Shown in pieces: positions 1-9,016 of a DNA stretch of 64,000 bases. How positions within the stretch are numbered: position 1 is the stretch's first letter; the number at the start of each line of letters is the position of its first letter. A model generated the notes under the pieces. It saw only the letters and a program-made list of their open reading frames with translations, was not told where the DNA came from and ran no database searches. The position numbers and the translations under genes were made by a program. Origin of the DNA: CAMCXT01 sp040403315 (GTDB taxonomy: Bacteria > Bacteroidota > Bacteroidia > M30B66); contig JBBAKX010000002.1 of NCBI GenBank assembly GCA_040403315.1, positions 124,001-188,000 of the forward strand. Direction: 5' to 3'.

Positions 1-411
1 TATGAGGTTGATGATGTTTTAGTAACTAAAGATCAAAGCGAAAAAACCGTTAGTAAAACCATGGTTGAGTTTATCTCAATTGCTTATGCTGATGTTTTCG
101 GCTCAACGATTAGTCAAAATGATTTGGGCATTTTATCGCTGCTTTACCTTGCATTTGGCGATAAAATTTTGATTGAAGATGTATTGGTTAAAAATATGTT
201 GAATTCGCCTGATGCAAATCTTCCAAGTAACGCTGAGATGAGGGCAAACATTGGTCAATATGTTAAAAATACATACATTAAATTATACAATCGAGAGCCG
301 AATGAATTGGAAAGCTTTACGCTTACCGAAAAAATAAATGCCAACGAGGCTATGACTTCTGCCATGGTTTATTATGCCATGATGACCTCAAATGAATACC
401 GTTTTTATTAA
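1..411 (+). CDS. C-terminal part of an unrecognised protein (5' end outside window)
   Basis: The reading frame is open from base 1, before the first Met at 61, so the gene starts upstream of the window and at least 136 residues of its C-terminus are seen. The visible part is helical, moderately acidic and ends in EYRFY. I recognise no domain. It ends 10 bases before the likely start of the Tat-exported protein that follows, which suggests an operon with the exported redox and lipoprotein genes downstream. No function is assigned. Confidence 0.7.
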   Translation, partial: YEVDDVLVTKDQSEKTVSKTMVEFISIAYADVFGSTISQNDLGILSLLYLAFGDKILIEDVLVKNMLNSPDANLPSNAEMRANIGQYVKNTYIKLYNREPNELESFTLTEKINANEAMTSAMVYYAMMTSNEYRFY

Positions 412-421
412 TCTGCAAACT

Positions 422-1738
422 ATGTCACAATATATTCCTCGTAGAAGTTTTATCAAGAAAACAGCGATTGCCGCAGCAGCAACTGTTGCCGCACCATATA
501 TTCTTCCTTCGGGACGATTGTTTGCAGCAACTGGAAACCGAATTGCCAACCATGTGGTTTTCTGCATGTTTGCTGGTGGAGTTAGAAATATTGAATCGGT
601 ACTTCAACAACGTGGCAATTTAATGCCAGGGTCTTTTAATGGAAGCGGTGGAATAGATCCTGCTATTGCTCCAGGAATCCAAGCACTTCCATCGCCAATC
701 GGAGCAACACTGCAATCGCAAGGCACATTGTATAAACAATTTAGATATGCTCAAGGTCCTACTGGACACTTTAATGGGCACTCAACAGCATTAACAGGCA
801 ATTACACATTGCAAGATTTGAATATCAAGGAACCACCAAGAAATCCTACAATTTTCGAATATTACAGAAAGCATTCAGATCCAATACAAAGTGCAATGAA
901 TGCCTGGTGGATTTCGAATGCACTTGGCCCCTACCCTTCTCTAAACTTCAGTACATATATTGGATATGGTGCCTTGTATGGTGCGAATTTTATGCAGCCT
1001 GCAACATTGATTAGTGGACTTGGTGCAAATGCGCTTTCAAATCCAAAGGTATTTACTCAAGCTGAAATGCAGGAAGTAAATCAGTTACGAAGCTTTTTTA
1101 ACGAAAGCTTTTCAAGATCAGCCACGAAGGATGGAAATTCGATTCTGAACGAAAGTGTAGACAATGATTTGATTCAGAATTTCCTTCAAAATACATTCGA
1201 TACGGCCCTTGCAGGTGGATTAAATGATCCTTGGAATATTGGAGAACAATTCATGAACGATGACATGTTCAATGTTTCTGCAGCAGAAAGAATCATCCAA
1301 CAATTCAAACCAGAACTTCTTGTGGTGAACATGCAGGGAGTGGATATTTGTCACTCGAATTACACCCAATACTGCAACAATCTCCGAAAAGCTGATTATG
1401 CAGTGAGTCACTTGTGGCAAACCATTCAAAACACACCAGGAATGGCGAACGACACTATTTTAATTGTTGCACCAGAGCATGGACGAAACCTTCAACCAAA
1501 TACAATATCCGACAATTACGGCCAATTAGCATTGGATCACACAAGCGACAATACTTCTCGAGAAATTTTCTGTATGTTAGTTGGGCCGCCAGATAAAGTG
1601 CAGCAAAATCAGCTCATCAATGATCTAACAGGAGAAAGCATCGATATCGCTCCTACGATTGCGCATATTTTAGGATTTAAAGACGCTATTCCTGGTGGGA
1701 TGTTACCCGGACGAGTTTTAACTGAAGCACTGGTATGA
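422..1738 (+). CDS. Tat-exported DUF1501 / alkaline-phosphatase-superfamily-like protein
   Basis: A probable periplasmic or surface protein of 438 residues. The start at 422 (MSQYIPRRSFIKK) is preferred over the in-frame Met at 392, because it puts the twin-arginine motif RRSFIKK at residues 7-13, followed by an Ala-rich hydrophobic stretch. Folded export through Tat suits a cofactor-bearing enzyme. C-terminal stretches such as VDICHSN, APEHGRN and DHTSDN have the His/Asp pattern of DUF1501 and sulfatase/phosphatase-type metal sites. That family assignment comes from pattern memory and no substrate can be named. The stop overlaps the next ATG by 4 bases (ATGA), so the two are probably translationally coupled. 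Confidence 0.75.
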   Translation: MSQYIPRRSFIKKTAIAAAATVAAPYILPSGRLFAATGNRIANHVVFCMFAGGVRNIESVLQQRGNLMPGSFNGSGGIDPAIAPGIQALPSPIGATLQSQGTLYKQFRYAQGPTGHFNGHSTALTGNYTLQDLNIKEPPRNPTIFEYYRKHSDPIQSAMNAWWISNALGPYPSLNFSTYIGYGALYGANFMQPATLISGLGANALSNPKVFTQAEMQEVNQLRSFFNESFSRSATKDGNSILNESVDNDLIQNFLQNTFDTALAGGLNDPWNIGEQFMNDDMFNVSAAERIIQQFKPELLVVNMQGVDICHSNYTQYCNNLRKADYAVSHLWQTIQNTPGMANDTILIVAPEHGRNLQPNTISDNYGQLALDHTSDNTSREIFCMLVGPPDKVQQNQLINDLTGESIDIAPTIAHILGFKDAIPGGMLPGRVLTEALV

Positions 1739-2679
1739 AAAAGCTGATTCTGATTTTCAGTTGCGCTATTGTTGCAAGTATTTTGGCCACATCTTCTTGT
1801 AAAAAAGAAGAGCCAGATCCAGAAAATCCATTCGATAAAATCGATTATGGCAATAATAATCCTGAGCCTGACACACTCAATGCAATCACTTTAGCAGGAT
1901 TACATCGAAATCTGTTTGTTACGAAATGTGCCGTTCCGGGATGTCACGATGGAAACTTCGAACCAGATTTTAGAACTGTTCAGAGCACCTTCTCCACTTT
2001 GGTTTATGCGCCAATAGTTAAAAATAACTATGAAAATGAATTCACCTATCGCGTTGTGCCATTTGACACTGCAAAATCGGTGCTTCACGAAAGAATTACC
2101 AATTGCTGTTTCGTAAATGTGGATGATCGGATGCCGCAAGACAATATCGGCACTGGATTGCCTCAAGAAGATATTGACAAGGTAGCGCAGTGGATTTTAA
2201 ATGGAGCGAGAAATAGTTCGGGTGATGTTGCTACCCGTCCGGATCTTGAGCCATTGTTCACCTTTTATTATGCAGCAAATACAACCTATACGGTAGAATA
2301 TTCAGTAATTGAAAATCGTGTGGATTCTGTAATCTTTAATCCTTTCAAAATTCCAGCTGGAGAAACATCGTTTGCATTTGTCGCTGTGGTAACAGACGAT
2401 CTAACACCAATTCCTCAATTACAATTTAATCGGTTGTTTATTAGTGATCAAAAAGACGATTTTAGCGGAGCAACACAGGTTCAAGCTATTTCGGTTGATT
2501 TTCCAGGCCAAGGTCCACTTTGGATTGCAACTATTCAACTTGCAGGATTAAGCCCGGGAGTTCAATATTATATGCGGTATTACACAAACGACGGACAACA
2601 TCCAAACAATACAGAATTCCCTACCAATACTTCGGTAGATGCATACAAAACCTATTGGAGTTTCATTATTCAACCTTAA
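1735..2679 (+). CDS. lipoprotein with a CX4CH cytochrome c-like motif
   Basis: A 314-residue protein with a lipoprotein signal (lipid-anchored Cys around residue 22, then KKEEPDPENP). One haem-attachment-like motif CAVPGCH lies at residues 65-71. It has four residues between the cysteines instead of the usual two, a variant seen in Bacteroidota c-type cytochrome-like proteins encoded beside DUF1501 proteins. The C-terminal half (from about 165) looks like a beta-sandwich and has no recognised motif. Overlap with the upstream gene and a 3-base gap to the downstream lipoprotein support an operon. Redox activity is inferred only from the motif. Confidence 0.75.
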   Translation: MKKLILIFSCAIVASILATSSCKKEEPDPENPFDKIDYGNNNPEPDTLNAITLAGLHRNLFVTKCAVPGCHDGNFEPDFRTVQSTFSTLVYAPIVKNNYENEFTYRVVPFDTAKSVLHERITNCCFVNVDDRMPQDNIGTGLPQEDIDKVAQWILNGARNSSGDVATRPDLEPLFTFYYAANTTYTVEYSVIENRVDSVIFNPFKIPAGETSFAFVAVVTDDLTPIPQLQFNRLFISDQKDDFSGATQVQAISVDFPGQGPLWIATIQLAGLSPGVQYYMRYYTNDGQHPNNTEFPTNTSVDAYKTYWSFIIQP

Positions 2680-2682
2680 ATT

Positions 2683-3120
2683 ATGAGAAGAATCGGAATT
2701 TCATTGTTGTTTCTCAGTATTGCGTTCTTGTCGTGTAAAAAGGACGAAGTATTCACTTTTGAACCATCGATAGAATTTAAATCTATTTCGCCCGGTACTA
2801 TTAAAGAGTATAGAGACTCGGTTGTAATTACAATTTCTTATTTGGATAGAAATGGAGATTTGGGTGAAAATGATACTGAAATACCGAATGCATTTGTCAA
2901 GGATTTGAGAAATAACCTATTGTATTCATTCAGGATTCGTCAATTAGCACCAGATGCAGCAATAGCCATTCAAGGAAATCTATCCATTGTTATCCCACAA
3001 GTGGCATTGGTTAATTCTAATTCATCATCAGAAACAGCGACTTTTGAGGTATATATTAAAGACAGAGCTGGATTAGAAAGCAATAAAATTACTACATCAG
3101 CAGTTAGCGTTATACCATAA
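2683..3120 (+). CDS. small lipoprotein of unknown function
   Basis: A 145-residue protein with a clear lipoprotein signal (hydrophobic stretch, then FLSC at about residue 18, then KKDE). The remainder looks like one beta-sandwich domain (alternating hydrophobics, DSVVITISYLDRNGDLGEND near residues 46-65). The DRNGDLGEND stretch resembles a Ca-binding or PKD-like loop. It sits 3 bases after the preceding gene and 9 before the next, so it belongs to the same transcription unit. No family recognised. Confidence 0.7.
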   Translation: MRRIGISLLFLSIAFLSCKKDEVFTFEPSIEFKSISPGTIKEYRDSVVITISYLDRNGDLGENDTEIPNAFVKDLRNNLLYSFRIRQLAPDAAIAIQGNLSIVIPQVALVNSNSSSETATFEVYIKDRAGLESNKITTSAVSVIP

Positions 3121-3129
3121 TTTCTGAAA

Positions 3130-3594
3130 ATGAAACGTGTTTTTCAAATTGCATTTTTCGCTTTACTGTTTGCATTTTCATCTTGTAAAAGCTTCGAAAA
3201 TGTAGCGATACCAAGTGTGGAAAAAATCAGCAATTTCAAACCTGGTCAACTGAAAGACGGTAAATTGAATTTCAGTTTCACAACCCAAATAAATAATCCA
3301 GATAAATTAAAATTTAAAATTCGGCGTGTAGATCTCGATATTTTAATGAATGGAAATAAAATTGGGGAAATTCATACAAATCGAGTGATTAGAATAAGGC
3401 GATTATTAAAACCAGAAGTGAATTGGGAATTAACTGGCGATTTAAAATCACTAATAAAACCTGATATGATTTTAAGTGTTTTGACTGGAGGAAGGCCAGA
3501 ATTTGCAGTAAAAGGAAGCATTCAAGTATCGAGATTGTTTTTTCGGAAGACGATTCCAGTGGATTTGAAGACTCCGGTGAAATTACCGTTTTAG
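3130..3594 (+). CDS. LEA14-like (LEA type 2) lipoprotein
   Basis: A 154-residue lipoprotein (signal ending FAFSSC, Cys about 19). The mature part, with FSFTTQINNPDKLKFKIRRV followed by a long run of alternating beta strands, fits the LEA type 2 / water-stress fold of small exported Bacteroidota proteins ('functions of NPxxLKFKI' pattern). It lacks catalytic residues and is probably a structural or ligand-binding envelope protein. Last gene of the run that begins before base 1; a non-coding gap of about 300 bases follows. Confidence 0.65.
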   Translation: MKRVFQIAFFALLFAFSSCKSFENVAIPSVEKISNFKPGQLKDGKLNFSFTTQINNPDKLKFKIRRVDLDILMNGNKIGEIHTNRVIRIRRLLKPEVNWELTGDLKSLIKPDMILSVLTGGRPEFAVKGSIQVSRLFFRKTIPVDLKTPVKLPF

Positions 3595-3639
3595 TACTTA
3601 GTCTTGAGTATTGAGTAAAAAGTATTGAGTTGACAGGGG

Positions 3640-3808
3640 AAAGGAAAAAGGGATTTTTTGTTGTAATGAATGTTGGTTTTTACTTATAGCAGCCGCGGAC
3701 TTCAGTCCGTGGATTAAAGAAAGTTGAAAGGTAAAAGGGATTCAAATCGTAATTCGGATGTTGTGTTTTGCCTATAGCAGCCAAGGACTTTAATCCGTTG
3801 ATTAATGA
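3640..3808. repeat. degenerate tandem repeat with palindromic cores
   Basis: The gap 3595-3911 holds two imperfect units about 88 bases apart. Each has a purine-rich AAAGGGATT box, a G/T-rich stretch and a 33-base core beginning TATAGCAGCC (3685-3717 and 3773-3805, five differences between cores). In the first core CCGCGGAC / GTCCGTGG (3693-3712) forms a near-perfect 8-bp hairpin with a TTCA loop; the second copy keeps it with mismatches. No coding potential. I see nothing else in the gap, and no clear promoter for the next gene. Confidence 0.6.
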
Positions 3809-3911
3809 TTATTTTTTACTATTAAGATTAAAAGATTATTCCCAGATTTTCTATTGGAATTTCATGAACAATTGGTGTAAATCTGAACGGTGGACTCATT
3901 ATTTTTACTAA

Positions 3912-5924
3912 ATGAATTCTACCGCTGATAAAGGAAAAGCGAATCGCTTAATCCATGAAAATAGTCCGTATTTATTGCAACACGCATACAATCCTGTAGA
4001 ATGGTTTCCGTGGGGACAAGAGGCGATTGATCGCGCAAAGAAGGAAGATAAATTGTTGTTGATTAGTATTGGATATTCGGCTTGTCATTGGTGCCATGTG
4101 ATGGAGCACGAGTCTTTTGAAGATTCTCTTACGGCTGAAATGATGAACGAAAAATTCGTTTGTGTTAAAGTGGATCGAGAAGAAAGACCTGATATAGATC
4201 AATTGTATATGACCGCTGTGCATTTAATGGGTGGCCGAGGTGGATGGCCACTAAATTGTTTTGCATTGCCTGATGGAAGACCGGTATATGGTGGAACTTA
4301 TTTCCCAAAATCGCAATGGCAAAAAGTTTTAAATCAAGTAAATAGTTTGTACATAGAAAGCAAAGCTGAAATGCTTGAATATGCAGCGCGGCTATCGTCG
4401 GGAATTAAACAAACTGAATTGTTTAAGATTAAGGTAGATCCGAATAAACTCACAAAAACAGATTTAAAGAACTGTATTGAAAATTGGATTGAAATGTTTG
4501 ACGATGTTGATGGGGGCCCGAATAAAGCGCCGAAGTTTCCATTGCCAAACAATTATGAATCCCTACTTAAATATGGCTTTATTGCAAATGATGAAAGAAT
4601 TCTAAAACATGTAGAGTTAACATTAGATAAAATGGCTGCCGGAGGCATTTATGACCAGGTGGGCGGTGGATTTTCGCGTTATTCGACAGATGTTTGGTGG
4701 AAGATTCCTCACTTTGAAAAAATGTTGTACGACAATGGGCAGTTGCTTTCATTGTATGCCAATGCTTTCCATGGATTTGGCAAGGATCGGTATAAAGAAA
4801 TCTGTGACGAAACGATTCAATTTGTTCAACGAGAATTAATGTCCCCGGAGGGTGGATTTTATTCTGCATTAGATGCAGATAGCGAAGGTGTTGAAGGGAA
4901 ATTTTATACTTGGAAGATTGAGGAATTAAAAGAATTATTAAGTGATCAAGAATTCACCTTACTAGAAAATTCTTATTTCATTGATGACATAGGATTTTGG
5001 GAGCATGACCAATATATCTTGATGCGAAAAGAATTTAATGGTACATCAAAAGAATTGGATGAATTAAATTTGAAATTATTAGCCAATCGCAGTAAAAGAA
5101 TTCGTCCTGGTTTGGACGATAAAATTCTTTTGAGCTGGAATGCTATGATGCTAAAAGGGCTGGCAGATGCATACAGAATTTTTGGTAATGAAAATCACCT
5201 GAAATTGGCTGAATTTAATTTACGATTTATTCGTGAAAACATGGTGAATAAACAAGGTGAATTGTGGCATTCTTGGAAAAATGGAGAGGGTAAAATTGAT
5301 GCATTTTTAGAGGATTATGTTTGGTTAATTGATGCATATATTTCACTTTACAGCGCAACTTGGAAAGAAGATTATTTAATCGAAGCAAAAGTTCTTTTAG
5401 AAATTGTTTTGAATATTTTCCCGGAAGCTGGAAGTGGTTTGTTGTACTATACGTCGGAGAGGCATACTGAATGGGTAGCGCGACAAATGGAAACGAGCGA
5501 CAATGTAATTCCTGCTTCAAATTCGATGTTGGCAATAATTCTGAATTCTTTAGGAATTTATTTTGGAAAGCCTGAATGGGTTGAACGTTCCAGAGAAATG
5601 TTGCAAACAGTAAAGAATGAAATGATCGGTTATGGTCTAGGATATTCAAATTGGATGAATTTGGCTTTGCATGATTTGTATCCATCGTTCGAATTGGTTG
5701 TAACTGGACCTGATGCTTTTCAAAAATCACGTGAGATTTTGGCGACTTATTATCCTGAATTGATTGTCGCTGCTGCTGAAAAGGAAAGCGATATTCCATT
5801 GTTTGAGGGTAGAATCTCATTAAATGAAACAATCTTCTACCTTTGTAGACAATCTGTTTGTGATCGTCCAACGGAAGATATTGAAGAAATAAAATTCACA
5901 TTACGCAGCACTTGTCGCTCGTGA
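3912..5924 (+). CDS. thioredoxin-domain protein, YyaL/SSP411 (DUF255) family
   Basis: 670 residues, the usual length for this family (bacterial YyaL, human SPATA20). The N-terminus is the characteristic thioredoxin-like domain: NRLIHENSPYLLQHAYNPVE near residue 11, a CHWC redox-type motif at residues 58-61, then VDREERPDID and GGRGGWP. The long C-terminal part is an (alpha/alpha)6-barrel-like region resembling N-acylglucosamine epimerases. The cellular role of the family is not established; no signal peptide, so cytosolic. Stands alone between a repeat-bearing gap and the peroxidase gene 22 bases downstream. Intact, with no frame lesions. Confidence 0.9.
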   Translation: MNSTADKGKANRLIHENSPYLLQHAYNPVEWFPWGQEAIDRAKKEDKLLLISIGYSACHWCHVMEHESFEDSLTAEMMNEKFVCVKVDREERPDIDQLYMTAVHLMGGRGGWPLNCFALPDGRPVYGGTYFPKSQWQKVLNQVNSLYIESKAEMLEYAARLSSGIKQTELFKIKVDPNKLTKTDLKNCIENWIEMFDDVDGGPNKAPKFPLPNNYESLLKYGFIANDERILKHVELTLDKMAAGGIYDQVGGGFSRYSTDVWWKIPHFEKMLYDNGQLLSLYANAFHGFGKDRYKEICDETIQFVQRELMSPEGGFYSALDADSEGVEGKFYTWKIEELKELLSDQEFTLLENSYFIDDIGFWEHDQYILMRKEFNGTSKELDELNLKLLANRSKRIRPGLDDKILLSWNAMMLKGLADAYRIFGNENHLKLAEFNLRFIRENMVNKQGELWHSWKNGEGKIDAFLEDYVWLIDAYISLYSATWKEDYLIEAKVLLEIVLNIFPEAGSGLLYYTSERHTEWVARQMETSDNVIPASNSMLAIILNSLGIYFGKPEWVERSREMLQTVKNEMIGYGLGYSNWMNLALHDLYPSFELVVTGPDAFQKSREILATYYPELIVAAAEKESDIPLFEGRISLNETIFYLCRQSVCDRPTEDIEEIKFTLRSTCRS

Positions 5925-5946
5925 TGAATCAATAGAAAAAAGAAAG

Positions 5947-7080
5947 ATGAAAAAGGTATTAATCGTTATAGCCGTTGCAGCATTTGTCGTGCTTCAATCT
6001 TGCAGCAAAGAGGAGATACTTCGGGTTTCTGTAAACAATGAACCGAAATTGCCATCTACAGTTTATGCTTATTTTGCAAATCCAGATAATAACAATACCC
6101 GAAACCATGTTGCCACATTAGGCAGGGTTTTGTTTTATGAGCGATTGTTATCTAAAAACAATGCTGTTTCATGCGGAAGTTGTCACAAACAGGCATTTGC
6201 GTTTTCGGACAATGTTCAATTTAGTGCTGGATTGAACAACATTAAAACGGAGCGAAATTCGATGGCCATTCAGAATTTACCAACCGGACTGAATTTCGCA
6301 GGAAATGGAACTGGAGATGGCGGAGTTTTGAATCCAATTGATTTGATTGCCGCACAAGGTGGTGGATTCTTTTGGGATGGTAGAGAATCAAATTTAAGAT
6401 CATTGTTTTCACGACCGATTACCAACCACATCGAAATGGGAATTACCGATGTAAACGAAGTGGTTGAGAAAGTAAAGAAAGCTCCATATTACGATGCGTT
6501 ATTTCAAAATGCCTTTGGAACGCCCGAAATTAACGTTACACGAATGGCGGATGCAGTGGCTACATTCATGGAATCGATTCAGTCGAACAATTCGACGTTT
6601 GATAAATTCTTGCAAAATTCGTTTCACCCGATGAATATAGAGGAGACTAAGGGTTACAATCTATTTTTCAGTACTTACAATTGCGGCTCTTGTCACAATC
6701 CCTTTCCTGGACCTTACTTTACAGATGAACCTAAGAACATTGGTTTAGATGGCATTTCGTTGGATAAAGGTTTTGGTGCGATTACGGGTAAAATTTCACA
6801 AATGGAGAAATTCAAAACGCCCAATCTTAAAAACGTAGCCCTTACTGCGCCTTACATGCATGATGGAAGATTCAATACGTTAAACGATGTTTTGGAACAC
6901 TATTCAACGGGCATTCAGGCATCAGAAAATCTCGATCCAAATTTGAAAGACATTTACGGGAATCCTCGTCGAATGAATATTAGTTCAGCGGATAAAGAAT
7001 CTTTAATGGCATTTTTGAATGCATTAACCGACTATTCATTGGTTACAGATGTAAAATTCTCTGATCCATTCAAAAAATAA
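5947..7080 (+). CDS. di-haem cytochrome c peroxidase (MauG/CcpA family), lipoprotein
   Basis: 377 residues with a lipoprotein signal (LQSC, Cys about 19) and two CGSCH haem c sites at residues 76-80 and 246-250. Conserved peroxidase stretches follow: ERNSMAIQNLP, FFWDGRE, PITNHIEMG and KTPNLKNVALTAPYMHDGRF. The family reduces H2O2, or oxidises protein or organic substrates, in the periplasm using electrons from c-type cytochromes. The stop shares one base with the start of the next gene. Family assignment is firm; the physiological substrate is unknown. Confidence 0.92.
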   Translation: MKKVLIVIAVAAFVVLQSCSKEEILRVSVNNEPKLPSTVYAYFANPDNNNTRNHVATLGRVLFYERLLSKNNAVSCGSCHKQAFAFSDNVQFSAGLNNIKTERNSMAIQNLPTGLNFAGNGTGDGGVLNPIDLIAAQGGGFFWDGRESNLRSLFSRPITNHIEMGITDVNEVVEKVKKAPYYDALFQNAFGTPEINVTRMADAVATFMESIQSNNSTFDKFLQNSFHPMNIEETKGYNLFFSTYNCGSCHNPFPGPYFTDEPKNIGLDGISLDKGFGAITGKISQMEKFKTPNLKNVALTAPYMHDGRFNTLNDVLEHYSTGIQASENLDPNLKDIYGNPRRMNISSADKESLMAFLNALTDYSLVTDVKFSDPFKK

Positions 7081-7790
7081 TGAGAAAGCAATTTTTGTTC
7101 GCCGCTTTGGTATTGGGATTAATTGGAAATACTTCCGCTCAGATTACAAATTCTGATAGCGAAAAGAACGACAAAAAGCGATTTGAACATTATTTGGGGG
7201 TTCAGATAAATCCATTGCTTAGACAACTTCTAACTATTGGAACAGTGCCCAATACCAACAATCCATTTTTATTGAATTATTCTTTGAATAACACGTCAAC
7301 AAAATGGGGCCTTCATGCGGGTGTTGGCTTCAATTTCGATCAGGTGAAAGACAATGACGACATTACCGATCGTAAGACATTGATTTCATCTGTATCATCT
7401 CGGATTGGCATCGATAAATATTGCGTCTTGAGCAACAGATGGCAAATTGGATTTGGCGTTGATGGTGTTTATGAATTATCGGAAAATATAACATCTACCC
7501 AAATAATATCGTTTGATACTATCACCACTGAAAACAGAATAACTACCCAACGATCAGGAGGAGGCATTCGTGGGGTTGCGCGATTTAAGTTATCGGATCG
7601 TGTATTGTTAGGTACAGAAAGTACAATGTATTATCAGTTTGGTTTTAATAAGAACGAAGCTAAAATTACAAGCCGCGATTTTAATCAGCCAGGAGCGCCT
7701 AAAGTAACAACTTCATCAACTATCACTCAACAGATTCAGCAATCGAGGTTGGCATTACCTGTTGCAGTGTACCTTGTTTTTAGGTTTTAA
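7080..7790 (+). CDS. probable outer-membrane beta-barrel protein
   Basis: 236 residues with a signal peptide (ends around NTSAQ, residues 1-21) and alternating hydrophobic/polar strands through to a C-terminal aromatic residue (VYLVFRF), the pattern of small outer-membrane barrels. No specific family recognised. The start overlaps the peroxidase stop by one base, so they are co-translated. The 3' end touches a start-less minus-strand ORF at 7787-7978. Confidence 0.65.
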   Translation: MRKQFLFAALVLGLIGNTSAQITNSDSEKNDKKRFEHYLGVQINPLLRQLLTIGTVPNTNNPFLLNYSLNNTSTKWGLHAGVGFNFDQVKDNDDITDRKTLISSVSSRIGIDKYCVLSNRWQIGFGVDGVYELSENITSTQIISFDTITTENRITTQRSGGGIRGVARFKLSDRVLLGTESTMYYQFGFNKNEAKITSRDFNQPGAPKVTTSSTITQQIQQSRLALPVAVYLVFRF

Positions 7791-7978
7791 TCGACAAAGA
7801 ATAGGTCTAGAGTTTTAACATATTTGACTTTGTGATAGCAACAATAATTCGTCAAAGCTTTTTGACAATCTACTGCATGTTCTAAAATGTTATTCACCAG
7901 TAATTTTTTTCTAGCATAATAAGTCAAAGAAGCTAAGGCGTCTATACAAACTAAATTAAGCGCAGGAGATGATCTTTT
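7787..7978 (-). pseudogene. start-less 63-codon ORF, possible gene remnant
   Basis: A minus-strand frame bounded by TAG (7979-7981) and TAA (7787-7789) reads as plausible protein, e.g. NLVCIDALASLTYYARKK and NNILEHAVDCQKAL, with no Met, Val or TTG start near its beginning. It lies downstream of the minus-strand HTH gene and overlaps the last bases of the plus-strand barrel gene. I do not recognise the family. It may be a decayed 3' fragment or chance. The rest of 7791-8066 shows nothing clear. Confidence 0.25.
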
Positions 7979-8066
7979 CTAAGAATCTGCGAAGAAGGGC
8001 AGATTTTAGTCTTAACTGTGAAATGTGTAATGCGCAATTGAAAAACTAACTTCAACTTGAGGAGTA

Positions 8067-8342
8067 TTATTCGTTAGAATCGCTATCTGAGGTAAAGTTA
8101 TTACTGGATAGGTTAAATTTTTCAGGGATCCAACCCAGTTTGATTGAACCTTTGTCTTTGTAAAAATATGATTGCATGTTGCTAGAATATTCAACGGGAG
8201 CATTAAGTTTCGTTTTCATATAGTTAATGTAGTTGTATAAGGATCTAGAAGACATCCCCATTTTTCTGGCGAAGTCTACCGGACGCCCTGTTGAGTTTGT
8301 CCGAATAAGTAAATCCATTCGTTCTATCTTTGTCAAATCCAT
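8067..8342 (-). CDS. small HTH-domain protein, putative regulator
   Basis: 91 residues. Residues 3-45 (IERMDLLIRTNSTGRPVDFA then RKMGMSSRSLYNYINYMK) form a winged-helix/HTH_11-type DNA-binding domain, a common small Bacteroidota family. The C-terminal tail (SNNFTSDSDSNE) is acidic and probably disordered. It is transcribed divergently from the sigma-factor gene with about 90 bases between starts, so it may control that locus; this is inference from position. Start ATG at 8342. Confidence 0.65.
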   Translation of the reverse strand: MDLTKIERMDLLIRTNSTGRPVDFARKMGMSSRSLYNYINYMKTKLNAPVEYSSNMQSYFYKDKGSIKLGWIPEKFNLSSNNFTSDSDSNE

Positions 8343-8433
8343 GGCTGCGAATATGGACTCTTCTACTGAAAAGATTTTTCAGTAAGAATCTTTTACTTTG
8401 AGAACGAACAATATCATCAACAATACCAATGAT

Positions 8434-9011
8434 ATGGATGATTTTTTGAAACTAATTGATAAAGAAAGTATTACAAATAGCAATCTTAAGGTAGTAAGTA
8501 GAGATGGAGATAGAAAATTAAGTTTTTGGTATAATCAATATTTCAATGAACTGCTTTTCATTTCATTTCATCTACTTGGGGATGAATCTGAAGCTGAAGA
8601 TGTTGTTTCAGGAATTTTCGAAAAACTAATTCGAATCTACCCTAGCCATGAAACATCCTCCTTATTTACAAATGATGATGAACTAGTAGGTTATTTAAAA
8701 ATTTCAGTAAGAAATGCATGTTATGATATCCTTCGAGCGAGAAAACGAAGGGGTGGAATTTTGAATCAAATCGGTTTAACCCTCAAATTTTGGAAACGAC
8801 CAGAAGCTTTCGATAAGTTTCAAAATGAAGCCTTTGATTTAATGATGATGCAATTGAGTGAAAGAGAAAACCAGATACTCCAATTGCATTTAAAGGACAT
8901 AAAAACGAGGAGATTGCTCAAATGCTTTCCCTATCTCAACTTACCGTTCGAAACACCTTGCACAATGCTAAAAAGAGAATTAGAAAAATTTGGAATACAT
9001 TTATGCGCTAA
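8434..9011 (+). CDS. sigma-70 family (ECF-like) RNA polymerase sigma factor, frame broken at a -1 slippery site
   Basis: The first frame carries region 2: NQYFNELLFISFHLLGDESE, then AEDVVSGIFEKL and ISVRNACYDILRARKRR. It then runs into LSERENQILQLHLK, the start of region 4. The remainder of region 4 lies in the -1 frame from 8895: GHKNEEIAQ, then SLSQLTVRNTLHNAKKRI, ending at TAA 9009-9011. In the zero frame the ORF instead runs on as nonsense to 9060, inside the next gene. The join falls on T TTA AAG (8889-8895). Two readings fit: a lost A in an A-run, or programmed frameshifting. The start is ATG 8434; a TTG at 8398 is possible. The corrected stop lies 5 bases before the next ATG, normal operon spacing. 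Confidence 0.8.
8889..8895 (+). other. canonical -1 frameshift heptamer T TTA AAG
   Basis: X XXY YYZ heptamer in the exact zero-frame phase (codons TTA 8890-8892 and AAG 8893-8895). Slippage by -1 gives TTT AAA and then GGA CAT AAA, the frame that encodes the rest of sigma region 4. I checked the phase from the start codon. A Shine-Dalgarno-like stimulator or downstream stem is not obvious, and the same site would arise from loss of one A. Confidence 0.5.
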
Positions 9012-9016
9012 ATATT

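Noticed and set aside
5227..5871. 214-codon minus-strand ORF inside the YyaL-like gene
   Set aside because: The plus-strand protein is conserved through this part; the antisense sequence shows no domain.
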